From the NCBI RefSeq assembly GCF_000021805.1, contig NC_011726.1, positions 1,674,001-1,738,000 of the forward strand: a stretch of DNA of 64,000 bases, given 5' to 3'. Every line of letters begins with the position of its first letter. Positions within the stretch are counted from its first letter, which is position 1. The notes under the pieces were generated by a model. That model had not been told where the DNA came from. It made no database searches and saw only the letters and a program-made list of their open reading frames with translations. Below are positions 17,961-26,414 of the stretch, in pieces. A program made the position numbers and the translations under genes. The stretch is from Rippkaea orientalis PCC 8801. Lineage in GTDB: Bacteria > Cyanobacteriota > Cyanobacteriia > Cyanobacteriales > Microcystaceae.

Positions 17961-19634
17961 ATGAAAATAAATCAAACTCAAATTAAAATTATTCTCTTGA
18001 TTGCTATTGTAATAGCAGTTATTTTAAGAGTAGCGAATTTAAGCAATCGAGAATTTTGGTACGATGAAGTTTTATCGTTACTATTATCCACAGGACAAAA
18101 AATTAACTATCAAACCCCCCAAGATGTCCCAGTAATATTAGCTAACTATACTAACTTACTACAATTACCCCCAGAAAATAGCTTAACTGAGACTGTCCAA
18201 ACCCTTCAAACATTCCTTCAAGGATTAGTCGCAGAACCCCATCCTCCTTTATTTTTTATTGAACAACATTTGTGGTTAAGGCTATGGGGAAATTCAGAAA
18301 TTGCCATGCGGAGTTTAGGGGTTTTATTTAGTCTTGCTTCAATGGGTTGTGCCTATGGGTTGGGACGATGTTTGTTAGGCAACACGGGAGGATTAATTTT
18401 TGCAGTATTTCTCGGTTTAAATCCCTATTATTTGTTCCATTCTTTGAATGTTAGAATGTATGTTTCTCTGGTTTTTTGGACATTACTGAGTAGTTGGTCT
18501 TTATTAGAATTAATTAATCTGAATTGTTCAAAAAATATAACAAAAAAATCTGTTTCCAAAAGCAAAATAATGTTTTCGCAAATGGGGTGGATATCTTTAT
18601 TAATAATTTCAGTAACTGCTGGATTAATGACTTTTTATTATTTTGCTTTTTTTGTCGCTTTTTTGGGAATAATTGTGCTTTATTTAGATCGACAAAGATG
18701 GTGGCAATATGCCATTTATTTTGCTGGTAGCATTGTGATAACAAGTCCTTGGTTATGGTGGGGAACTCGACAACAATTAAGAAATGCAGATTTAGAACGA
18801 TTTTCTCCTAATAATAGTTGGCTAGAAGCCATGTTAAGACACCTACAAGAATTAATTCAAGTATTAGGAATCCATTTAATTATTGGAGACTGGGTTAGTA
18901 TTTTACCTTTGGGTGTTTCAATAATCAGTGGATTAATAGCGATCGCTTTATTAACTTTCTGTAGTTGGAGTCTTTGGAAACATGAGCAAAAACAGTTATT
19001 AATCATTGGTTTATTATTAGGTATTTTGCCTTTGCTATTCATGTTAACTCTTGATATTTTTACTGGCAAATTTACTTTAGGATTTGGTTTTGGACGCTCA
19101 GTTATTTTTGTTCTTCCAGGGTGTTTATTATTAGGAATAATTTGGCTAGAAAAAGTTGCCAAAAACTCGAAAAATATGATAATTATTGCTATAATTAGTT
19201 TATACTTAATGACCAATATAGCTGACTTTGCGTTACGTCCTCGTCAGATGTTTCATCAGATAGCAGATATTATTAATCAACAATCTCAAACCCCAACGTT
19301 AATTATTATCAATTCCCAAGCTTGGGGTCACATACTGCGTTTAGCGTACTATCTTCCTCCTAATGAACCTCTGAGTCTATTGGCTCAAAATTCTAAAAAT
19401 TTGGCTCCTACATTAGAAAAAACCCTAGCTAATCAACCACAAAACTATCAACGTATTATCTGGCTAGATAGTCAACGTCCCGTCTGGGGAAAACCAGCAA
19501 CTGAACAACAAAAACAGCAAATTCAACAGATTTTAAACAGACAATTTGAATTAAAAGATAGCAAATTTCTGTCAGGAACGTGGGAGTTAGATAATTTTAC
19601 TTTAACAGAAATGTCAAAACAAGTCCCTATCTAA
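17961..19634 (+). CDS. Polytopic membrane glycosyltransferase (GT39/ArnT-like family)
   Basis: A 557-residue integral membrane protein with about 11 hydrophobic segments. After the first helix there is SNREFWYDEVLSL, the conserved acidic motif of the first periplasmic loop in GT-C enzymes, and further on HPPLFFIEQHLWLRLWGNSE, which matches the HPPL motif of dolichyl-phosphate-mannose/ArnT-type transferases. The C-terminal part is periplasmic. These enzymes use polyprenyl-phosphate sugars; the acceptor is not known. No obvious operon partner. Confidence 0.82.
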   Translation: MKINQTQIKIILLIAIVIAVILRVANLSNREFWYDEVLSLLLSTGQKINYQTPQDVPVILANYTNLLQLPPENSLTETVQTLQTFLQGLVAEPHPPLFFIEQHLWLRLWGNSEIAMRSLGVLFSLASMGCAYGLGRCLLGNTGGLIFAVFLGLNPYYLFHSLNVRMYVSLVFWTLLSSWSLLELINLNCSKNITKKSVSKSKIMFSQMGWISLLIISVTAGLMTFYYFAFFVAFLGIIVLYLDRQRWWQYAIYFAGSIVITSPWLWWGTRQQLRNADLERFSPNNSWLEAMLRHLQELIQVLGIHLIIGDWVSILPLGVSIISGLIAIALLTFCSWSLWKHEQKQLLIIGLLLGILPLLFMLTLDIFTGKFTLGFGFGRSVIFVLPGCLLLGIIWLEKVAKNSKNMIIIAIISLYLMTNIADFALRPRQMFHQIADIINQQSQTPTLIIINSQAWGHILRLAYYLPPNEPLSLLAQNSKNLAPTLEKTLANQPQNYQRIIWLDSQRPVWGKPATEQQKQQIQQILNRQFELKDSKFLSGTWELDNFTLTEMSKQVPI

Positions 19635-19695
19635 AATCACCTTAGCTAAAAAAAACAAACCAGATTTAGGTAGCGATGAATTTTGACCAAAAAAG

Positions 19696-19725
19696 TCATG
19701 TCATTGCGAGGAACGAAGCAATCAG
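19696..19725 (+). repeat. Short repeat-like sequence
   Basis: TCATTGCGAGGAACGAAGCA is followed by ATC. This resembles a short repeat that I recall from intergenic regions of many bacterial genomes. Only one copy is in the window, so the identification rests on memory. Confidence 0.35.
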
Positions 19726-19792
19726 ACTTGCGTAGCACCATTTTTATGGGTTACAATATTATAGTCAAGTATACGGAGTCAGTTGAGTTATA

Positions 19793-19837
19793 TTGTATTG
19801 AAACTGCGATATAATTATAAGTTAGGTTTCAATACAA
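19793..19837 (+). promoter_or_regulatory. Inverted repeat flanking a -10-like box upstream of the SDR gene
   Basis: The arms TTGTATTGAAAC (19793-19804) and GTTTCAATACAA (19826-19837) are perfect 12-bp inverted repeats. A TATAAT hexamer sits between them at 19810-19815. The site ends about 20 bp before the SDR start at 19859. It fits an operator overlapping a promoter, or a 5' hairpin. Confidence 0.5.
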
Positions 19838-19858
19838 ATATTATTACGAAAGACCGAG

Positions 19859-20548
19859 ATGCAGTTAGAGAAAAGGCAAATTCTTGTTGTAGGAGCTAGT
19901 CGGGGTATTGGTGCTGCTGTTGCTCAACATTTTGCTCAAAAAAGTGAGAATGTCATCTCTGTTTCAAGAAGTCAACCTATTGCAGGCAAGTGGATTCAAG
20001 CGGATATTTCCACAGCACAAGGAATACAGTCAGTCGTTGATCAGGTTGGCGAATCTCGATTGGATGCACTGCTATTCATGGGAGGAGTGTGGGAAGATGG
20101 CGCATTTACAGCTCAATATGACTTCTTGCAAAGCTCTGATCAAGAAACTCGTTATGTGATAGCGGTCAATACAATTGCTCCTATCGAACTCACTAAAAAA
20201 CTCACTAAAAATCTTGTTAAATCAGACAACCCAAGAACTATATTTATTGGCTCATTATCTGGTCTAGATAACGCCGCGTCGATCGAGGTAGCTAATACAG
20301 CATCAAAATTTGGGTTAAGAGGCGCAGCACAGGCATTAAGTATAGCTCTGTATGATTACAAGATTGGTGTTACAATTATTAATCCTGGAAATGTCGCCAC
20401 TGAAGAAGTGCTTGCAGATATAAAAGAAGGAAGATTTGGGCAGCAAGTTCCGATTCCTCTTGCGGATATAATTTCTTCAATTGATTGGATTCTAACGCTC
20501 TCAAATGCTGTAAACATCGCAGAGATCAATATGCAACAGAAAGGCTGA
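19859..20548 (+). CDS. Short-chain dehydrogenase/reductase-like protein lacking the catalytic Tyr
   Basis: A 229-residue Rossmann protein. The nucleotide motif VGASRGIGAAVA (TGxxxGIG type) is at residues 10-22, the VNTIAP segment corresponds to the NNAG/N helix region, and FIGSLSGLD holds the catalytic Ser. The expected YxxxK reads NTASK, so the Tyr is replaced by Asn while Lys remains. The usual proline-glycine PGNVATEE segment follows. It is related to SDR enzymes but may be inactive as a dehydrogenase or use a different residue. Neighbours are not related in function. Confidence 0.85.
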   Translation: MQLEKRQILVVGASRGIGAAVAQHFAQKSENVISVSRSQPIAGKWIQADISTAQGIQSVVDQVGESRLDALLFMGGVWEDGAFTAQYDFLQSSDQETRYVIAVNTIAPIELTKKLTKNLVKSDNPRTIFIGSLSGLDNAASIEVANTASKFGLRGAAQALSIALYDYKIGVTIINPGNVATEEVLADIKEGRFGQQVPIPLADIISSIDWILTLSNAVNIAEINMQQKG

Positions 20549-20626
20549 GTACTCAACGTTGTTAAGCATACATGGATATTAAATGTTAAAATCTCACTTG
20601 GTCAATAAGATGGGCGATCGTATCAC

Positions 20627-21928
20627 CTATGACTCCTGAGTGCTATTTCTGGATTTTATCGGGATAAAAAAGATCAGAATGATTCCAGGGATCGTTAATA
20701 AACAAGAGATGAGAAAAAATAGAGAATAGCCAACTTGTTCTTGAATGTAACCACTAATTAATCCGGGTAACATCATTCCTAGTGCCATAATACCCGTAGA
20801 AATGGCATAGTGAGCGGTTTTATAGTTTCCTTCCGAAATTTCCATCAAGTAAACCATAAAGGCAGTTAATCCTAACCCACTGCCGAATTGTTCTAGGGAG
20901 ATAAAAACGGTAATCGCGGGTAAAGAAGGTTTAACTATAGACATATAAAAATAAAGAAGATTCGGTAAATTGAGTGCTAATGTCATGGGTAAAATACTCT
21001 TTTGTAACCCATATTTGGCAATTAAAAATCCTCCTAATATTCCCCCAACGATTAAAGAAATCACCCCAAACCCACCATAAATTAATCCAACTTGTTCGGT
21101 AGCTAATCCTAAACCCCCTTGATTAACGGTATCTAATAAAAAAGGATTACTTAACTTAATTAACAAAGCTTCTCCAAACCGATAAAAAACAATAAAAGCA
21201 ACAATCATTAAGATGTTAGATTTACGAAAATAGGAAGTAATAATTTCTAAGTATTCTTGCTTTTGAATAGGTTGCTCTTGGGCAATTGTTTTTTTGATGG
21301 CTAAATTTTCAGCATAATACTGGAGAGATTTAGACCAATTAAAATAAAAATAATGATAGACAGATAACGCTAAAAAAATCAACGCTGAAAGACTGAGGGT
21401 CGTTGTCCAACTTAACGTCACATTGTTCCACTGATTCGCCAATTTACCCGCTAAAACCACTAAAAAGCCTGAGCCAAAAATGACAGCACCCCGATAAAAA
21501 ATGGGTCTAATTCCTGCAAATTGAGCTTGCTGAGTAAAATTTAAGGCCTCTAAATAAAAGCCATCAACCGCTATATCATGGGTAGCAGAAATAAACGCCG
21601 CGATTGCTAACGTGACTAAAGAAAGATAAAAAAAGTTAGGTAATTGCAAGACTAACCCCGTTATCCCCAAACAAGTAAACATCGCTAATTGCGTCAAAAT
21701 AATCCAATCTTTGGTTTTCCCAATTTTTTCCACCCAAGGCGACCAAAACATTTTAATTACCCAAGGGAGATAGAGAAGACTTGTCCAGAAGGCGATTTTA
21801 GCGTTATCTACCCCTAAATTTTTATAAATAATAACCGAAACAGAATTAATCAGAATATAAGGAAGTCCTTCGGCAAAATAAAGCGTAGGAATAAAAAACC
21901 AGGGTTGAACGTTTGAGGTTGATTTCAT
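20627..21928 (-). CDS. Major facilitator superfamily transporter, AmpG-like
   Basis: A 433-residue membrane protein with about 12 helices. The start FIPTLYFAEGLPYILINSVS and the loop LPWVIKMFWSPWVEKIGKTKDW match the AmpG-like branch of MFS permeases, which in proteobacteria import anhydromuropeptides from cell-wall turnover. The central cytoplasmic loop (about 205-225) is charged. In cyanobacteria the substrate is unproven. Confidence 0.82.
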   Translation of the reverse strand: MKSTSNVQPWFFIPTLYFAEGLPYILINSVSVIIYKNLGVDNAKIAFWTSLLYLPWVIKMFWSPWVEKIGKTKDWIILTQLAMFTCLGITGLVLQLPNFFYLSLVTLAIAAFISATHDIAVDGFYLEALNFTQQAQFAGIRPIFYRGAVIFGSGFLVVLAGKLANQWNNVTLSWTTTLSLSALIFLALSVYHYFYFNWSKSLQYYAENLAIKKTIAQEQPIQKQEYLEIITSYFRKSNILMIVAFIVFYRFGEALLIKLSNPFLLDTVNQGGLGLATEQVGLIYGGFGVISLIVGGILGGFLIAKYGLQKSILPMTLALNLPNLLYFYMSIVKPSLPAITVFISLEQFGSGLGLTAFMVYLMEISEGNYKTAHYAISTGIMALGMMLPGLISGYIQEQVGYSLFFLISCLLTIPGIILIFFIPIKSRNSTQES

Positions 21929-21999
21929 TACTTTGTGTGTGGGTCGAATCTGTTGTCAGCGACGTTATTTACTAACCTGAGTTCCATGACGTTAAAATA

Positions 22000-22026
22000 A
22001 AAAGGCGATCATTGCGATCGCCTTTT
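22000..22026. terminator. Bidirectional terminator hairpin before rpe's 3' end
   Basis: Arms AAAAGGCGATC and GATCGCCTTTT around a 5-base loop, flanked by A and T runs. The second arm contains part of a GCGATCGC site. It lies 20 bp past the rpe stop (minus strand), fitting a terminator for rpe. Confidence 0.8.
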
Positions 22027-22046
22027 AAGAAAGTCAATAACAGAGC

Positions 22047-22751
22047 TTAAACAGTTGCTAATTCACGCTCAGCAGGACGCTTACTGTTGCGAATCCCTTC
22101 GATCGCTTCAGCATAATTCGGGGCATTAAACACGGCAGATCCGGCAACAATCGCATTAGCACCCGCTTCTAAGACTTGCCAAGTATTACCGCCTTTTAGC
22201 CCGCCGTCTACTTCAATCCAAGGATCAAGCCCGCGCTCATCACACATCTGACGTAGCTTGCGGATTTTGCTCACCACCGCCGGAATAAAGCTTTGTCCAC
22301 CAAAACCGGGGTTAACACTCATAATGAGTACTAGATCGCAAAGTTCCAAGACATACTCAATCAACTCTAGGGGGGTAGAAGGATTGAGAACAACCCCGGC
22401 TTGTTTACCCAGTTCTTTAATTTGTCCCAAGGTACGATGGAGGTGGGGAGAAGCGTTATGTTCTGCATGGACGGAAATAATATCCGCACCCGCTTTGGCA
22501 AAATCAGCGACGTACTTTTCGGGTTCGACGATCATTAAGTGTACGTCTAAGGGCTTTTGGGTATAGGGACGAATGGCACTGACGATTAATGGACCAATGG
22601 TGATGTTGGGAACGAAGCGACCATCCATAACATCAACATGAATCCAGTCGGCTCCAGCTTTGTCTACAGCTTGAATTTCTTCGCCTAAACGACTGAAATC
22701 AGCAGAAAGGATGGAAGGGGCGATAACAATGGGTTTAGTAGATTGGCTCAT
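22047..22751 (-). CDS. rpe: Ribulose-phosphate 3-epimerase
   Basis: A 234-residue TIM-barrel enzyme that converts ribulose 5-phosphate and xylulose 5-phosphate in the Calvin and pentose phosphate cycles. Seen are [14 protein letters not shown] at the start, [16 protein letters not shown] with metal-binding His and Asp, [24 protein letters not shown] and [10 protein letters not shown] with the catalytic Asp. The length is normal. Confidence 0.98.
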   Translation of the reverse strand: MSQSTKPIVIAPSILSADFSRLGEEIQAVDKAGADWIHVDVMDGRFVPNITIGPLIVSAIRPYTQKPLDVHLMIVEPEKYVADFAKAGADIISVHAEHNASPHLHRTLGQIKELGKQAGVVLNPSTPLELIEYVLELCDLVLIMSVNPGFGGQSFIPAVVSKIRKLRQMCDERGLDPWIEVDGGLKGGNTWQVLEAGANAIVAGSAVFNAPNYAEAIEGIRNSKRPAERELATV

Positions 22752-22898
22752 AATGGGTGTTTGTCTCTTTGCGGATCGCTTTTATGATAATGATATTAAC
22801 AAAGTCTTTACAATTTCCCTAATCATATCAGACTTTTAGGATGAGTCAAAAGGCGATTATGCGATCACGGGTTGACTTTTGCCTTCTGCGTAGCGGTA

Positions 22899-23630
22899 TT
22901 ACCCTATTTCGTCGGGATTGATGCCTAATTCTCTTAATCTTGCGGTTAATTGATCAATTTTTTGTAAAGCTAACTCTTTCTGCTGACGTTCATATTCTTT
23001 GCCTTGTTTCTCCAGAATAGCTGCTTCTTCAGGTGTCGGGATTAATTCCCCATTAGGACTAAAATAACGCAATTTATCGGCGTATATTCCTAAGTATAAA
23101 CCCAATTCCTCACTCCATAACCATCCTTGTTCATTGGGTTCAATCGGTTGATATTTTCCCCTAATTAATGTATATCCTTCAAACTCTAAGCTATAGGGGT
23201 CAAACCAAAAATAATCAGGGGTTCTAAAGGTATTTTGATAAATTTCTTTCTTTTCTTCCCTATCTGTTTTGGCGGTACTATCTGATAAAATCTCAATAAT
23301 TACATTAGGATATTTTCCGTCTTCTTGCCACACTACCCAACTTTTCCGCTTTGGGTTTCTCGTTGTTCCTAATACGACAAAAAAGTCGGGACCCCGAAAG
23401 TATTCTGATTTCTTTTGATTGGGACTATAATAAATCGTTAAATTGCCTGTGGCAAAGTAATCTTCTCTATCTTGCCATAGCCATTCTAAACATTGAATCA
23501 ATAAAATAATTTGAGTTAGATGTAAGTTGCTTTCCAATGGTGGCTCATCACTCCAAAATTCCCCTTGAGGGTAGATTATCTCATGATTGGGTTCAGTCGT
23601 TGGTTGAGATAGCGTTGGAGAAGTAGTCAT
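22899..23630 (-). CDS. Uma2-family (DUF820) protein
   Basis: A 243-residue Uma2-type protein. Core motifs are YFRGPDFFVVLG, SWVVWQEDGKYPNVIIEILS with the E of the nuclease-like core, and TPDYFWFDPYSLEFEGY. The C terminus is a charged coiled coil (KQGKEYERQQKELALQKIDQ) ending in TARLRELGINPDEIG, a tail shared with many cyanobacterial members and with the remnant at 2717-2809. Role unknown. Confidence 0.85.
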   Translation of the reverse strand: MTTSPTLSQPTTEPNHEIIYPQGEFWSDEPPLESNLHLTQIILLIQCLEWLWQDREDYFATGNLTIYYSPNQKKSEYFRGPDFFVVLGTTRNPKRKSWVVWQEDGKYPNVIIEILSDSTAKTDREEKKEIYQNTFRTPDYFWFDPYSLEFEGYTLIRGKYQPIEPNEQGWLWSEELGLYLGIYADKLRYFSPNGELIPTPEEAAILEKQGKEYERQQKELALQKIDQLTARLRELGINPDEIG

Positions 23631-23691
23631 CAGAGATAGAATCTTTAGAGCAAGAACTAATATCTATGTTAGCGTGTTAAGTTGTTGATTT

Positions 23692-23943
23692 TTAAGAATT
23701 AGATTGTTTATCGAAGGTTTGAGAGATTTTATTAATCAGCCAACTGAGAATGGCTCCTAAGAATAGAATAGCGATCGCCGGATTAAACAGGGGTTGCCAG
23801 AGTTTGTACCACAGATCAAACCCTAGGGGAACGCCGATAGATTGTCCAATCACTGCCACAGCGAACCACAAAAACCCAAACATTACTAAAAATACATCAG
23901 CAACTAATAATCGATTGAGCCAAGTTAATACAATTTCTTTCAT
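23692..23943 (-). CDS. Small two-helix membrane protein
   Basis: An 83-residue protein with two strong hydrophobic segments (LLVADVFLVMFGFLWFAVAV and PAIAILFLGAILSWLI), separated by a short loop. The ATG at 23943 (MKEIVLTWLN) is preferred; the open frame extends 16 codons upstream. Not recognised as a named family. Confidence 0.65.
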   Translation of the reverse strand: MKEIVLTWLNRLLVADVFLVMFGFLWFAVAVIGQSIGVPLGFDLWYKLWQPLFNPAIAILFLGAILSWLINKISQTFDKQSNS

Positions 23944-23981
23944 ATCAGGATATTCATAAAAGTTGAAAATTCGCCGGACTA

Positions 23982-24008
23982 TAGAGGTCAACGGTCGTTG
24001 ACCCCTAT
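23982..24008. repeat. Short palindrome, GTAGGGGTCAACG family (diverged copy)
   Basis: GAGGTCAACGGTCGTTGACCCCT, an inverted repeat related to the copies at 17884, 42396 and 46410, placed just past the stop of the DUF1269 gene. Confidence 0.75.
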
Positions 24009-24025
24009 TTACCCCAATTGTCCGA

Positions 24026-24526
24026 TTATGACACGGGAAGTCCTCGGTTAGTGAGGACTTCTTGTAATTCCTCTTCCTTATCTTTAGTTAACGAAGTGCG
24101 TAAAACCTTACCCCCATAGGGAGCAATTTCTTCAAGCACTTTATCAGGGGTGACTTTGCGAACTAAGACAAACAAAGCTGAGGTTTCTGGTTGAAGCGTT
24201 TCTCCGAGTTCTCTCATGAAATTATCATCAACCCCAATGTCGCTTAAAGCACCACTGAGAGCCCCACTAGCTGCCCCAACAGCCGCCCCCACAAGGGGAG
24301 CAAAAAATAGTGTCCCAATCAATAATCCCCAAAAACTCCCACTAACGGCTCCGGCGGCTGTTAAATTAATCGCTTGGTTTAATTTGACCTTTCCCTCCTT
24401 GTTTTTAACCACAATGGCAGCATCTTCAAGTTCGATCAAATGTGCTTTCTGAAGCTTGGCCAGGGTAAGACGGACTTCTTCGGCTTTAAATTCATCATCG
24501 TAGGCAATGGCAATTAGGTCACTCAT
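24026..24526 (-). CDS. DUF1269-family protein
   Basis: A 166-residue protein. It opens with SDLIAIAYDDEFKAEEVRLTL, continues with an EDAAIVVKNKEGKVKL strand segment, and has a central glycine/alanine-rich hydrophobic region (GSFWGLLIGTLFFAPLVGAA) that could be membrane-inserted. It matches the DUF1269 pattern; the function of that family is unknown and a stress role has been proposed for some members. Confidence 0.85.
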   Translation of the reverse strand: MSDLIAIAYDDEFKAEEVRLTLAKLQKAHLIELEDAAIVVKNKEGKVKLNQAINLTAAGAVSGSFWGLLIGTLFFAPLVGAAVGAASGALSGALSDIGVDDNFMRELGETLQPETSALFVLVRKVTPDKVLEEIAPYGGKVLRTSLTKDKEEELQEVLTNRGLPVS

Positions 24527-24750
24527 AGTGATCGCTTTCCTCCTGAGTTAAAGCTCAAATCAATTTTACCTGGAGCAGACCCTGAACAAAAGTTGTTTAG
24601 CCAAGGCTTTTGAGCCTATCCTTTATCATTCGTAATGATTTTTGCAGAATCCCATAAGATGGGGTAATGTTACAATTCTTTATTAAAATTCAGTAATCTT
24701 GTAAACTACCGAAGAATAAGGATCACGTTTAGAAAGGAGCAAGCGATACA

Positions 24751-25626
24751 ATGCAGTCGGCCCAGACCCTGCTGACAGTCCCCAAGGAATATCTTCAAGC
24801 ACCAGGCGGATTTAATCCCAATGTCTGGATGTTTTTTAGCGCAATCTCCCTGATTGGCCTTTCAATCTGTGGTTATTGGTTGTGGGAATGGCCTGGTTGG
24901 ATCTGTTTTTTTTCTAATGTTCTCGCCCTTCATTTATCGGGAACAGTCATTCACGATGCCTCCCATAATTCTGCCCATAGCAATCGCATTTTAAATGCCG
25001 TTTTGGGACACGGTAGCGCGTTAATGTTAGGATTTGCGTTTCCAGTGTTTACCCGCGTCCATTTACAGCATCATGCCCATGTTAATGATCCTGATAATGA
25101 TCCCGATCATTTTGTCTCTACGGGGGGACCACTATGGATGATTGCTGCCCGTTTCTTCTACCATGAAATTTTCTTTTTTAAGCGTCGTTTATGGCGTAAT
25201 TACGAGTTATTAGAGTGGTTTTTAAGCCGACTCTTTTTGTTTACGGTGGTTTTTTTGGGGATTCATTACGGATTCATCGGTTATGTGATGAATTTTTGGT
25301 TTGTCCCTGCGTTGGTGGTGGGAGTCGCTTTAGGATTGTTTTTTGATTATCTACCCCATCGGCCGTTTAAGGAACGCGATCGCTGGAAAAATGCGCGGGT
25401 GTATCCCAGTGCCATTTTAAATATCCTAATTTTCGGACAGAACTATCATTTAGTTCATCATCTTTGGCCGTCTATTCCTTGGTATAAATATAAACCAGCT
25501 TATCATGTCACTAAACCGTTATTGGATGCTAAAGGCTGCGATCAATCTCTGGGTTTATTAGAGGCAAAAAACTTCTGGAGTTTTCTCTATGATGTTTTCT
25601 TAGGCATTCGGTTTCATCATGATTAA
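24751..25626 (+). CDS. crtR: Beta-carotene hydroxylase
   Basis: A 291-residue di-iron membrane hydroxylase of the fatty-acid-desaturase type, which makes zeaxanthin from beta-carotene in cyanobacterial membranes. The three histidine boxes are present: HDASHNSAH near residue 70, HLQHHAHVNDPDNDPDH near 107 and NYHLVHHLWP near 231. Hydrophobic segments lie between. A strong hairpin terminator follows directly. Confidence 0.95.
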   Translation: MQSAQTLLTVPKEYLQAPGGFNPNVWMFFSAISLIGLSICGYWLWEWPGWICFFSNVLALHLSGTVIHDASHNSAHSNRILNAVLGHGSALMLGFAFPVFTRVHLQHHAHVNDPDNDPDHFVSTGGPLWMIAARFFYHEIFFFKRRLWRNYELLEWFLSRLFLFTVVFLGIHYGFIGYVMNFWFVPALVVGVALGLFFDYLPHRPFKERDRWKNARVYPSAILNILIFGQNYHLVHHLWPSIPWYKYKPAYHVTKPLLDAKGCDQSLGLLEAKNFWSFLYDVFLGIRFHHD

Positions 25627-25630
25627 AATT

Positions 25631-25666
25631 CTCCCGTTAAGTCGATAGAATTTAACGGGAGTTTTT
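25631..25666 (+). terminator. Rho-independent terminator of crtR
   Basis: Arms CTCCCGTTAA and TTAACGGGAG around an 11-base loop, followed by TTTTT, five bases after the crtR stop. Confidence 0.9.
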
Positions 25667-25779
25667 AACCTACAACCTAGATCCATCATTTTAAATTTAG
25701 TCTCAACTGTGTGCTAAGTTCTGTTGTGATTTGTCTGGGGATATTAGTCATTAATATTGCTCCTAACTTCTACATTAAC

Positions 25780-26094
25780 TCAAGAGGATTTGCCTTGAAA
25801 CGATAATTGAATCGCCAAAAGAATTAAGCCAAAAGCCACAAAAGCAAAAATAAAGGTTCCTAAAGAAGCCACTCCCATGACTAAAGTCCGGACTAATGAG
25901 CCAATTCTCAAAACTAAGGCATTATTAGAGGTTAAGGGTTTAGTCGCAAAACTGTGGAAAATCGAAGCAGTCAAGGAATAAAGCGCGATCGCTAAAGTTC
26001 CGGAAATCGTTGAACCAATCAGACACCGTAAGGGTGTTACCTTTTCTTTTTCAGGATCAGGGTTTGATGGAGAAGGGTTAGGAGAATCTGTCAT
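25780..26094 (-). CDS. DUF3082-family small membrane protein
   Basis: A 104-residue protein with a Ser/Pro/Asp-rich N terminus and two hydrophobic segments (CLIGSTISGTLAIALYSLTA and LGTFIFAFVAFGLILLAIQL). The pattern matches DUF3082, found in cyanobacteria and plastids, of unknown function. Confidence 0.78.
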   Translation of the reverse strand: MTDSPNPSPSNPDPEKEKVTPLRCLIGSTISGTLAIALYSLTASIFHSFATKPLTSNNALVLRIGSLVRTLVMGVASLGTFIFAFVAFGLILLAIQLSFQGKSS

Positions 26095-26414
26095 AATTTT
26101 AGAGGGATAGTCAATGCTATTATTTTAACGAAATTATTGCCACTAAATAGTTTAAATTAGCATTTATTCAGACAAAAATCGCTATTTAGCAAAGTAAACA
26201 AATATTCGCTTTAACCTGGTATCTTAACAAAAACATAAACGAAAAGAAGAACAAGTCAGGCTAAAATCAAGGACATACTGCCATGGGCAAGGCAAAGCGT
26301 AAAATAGGTATTAATCGACTATTACCTATCTATAGCCTAATGATAGCCTTTGCTCCTGTCTAACCTTAAAACCTAGTGCCATATATTAAAATTTAACCAT
26401 TCCTCTTACTAAGT
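26095..26414 (+). other. Intergenic leader region before ppk
   Basis: About 320 bp between divergent genes. I see no gene. There is an inverted sequence around 26304-26332 (AATAGGTA...TTACCTAT) that could form a hairpin in the ppk leader, but nothing more can be said. Confidence 0.3.
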
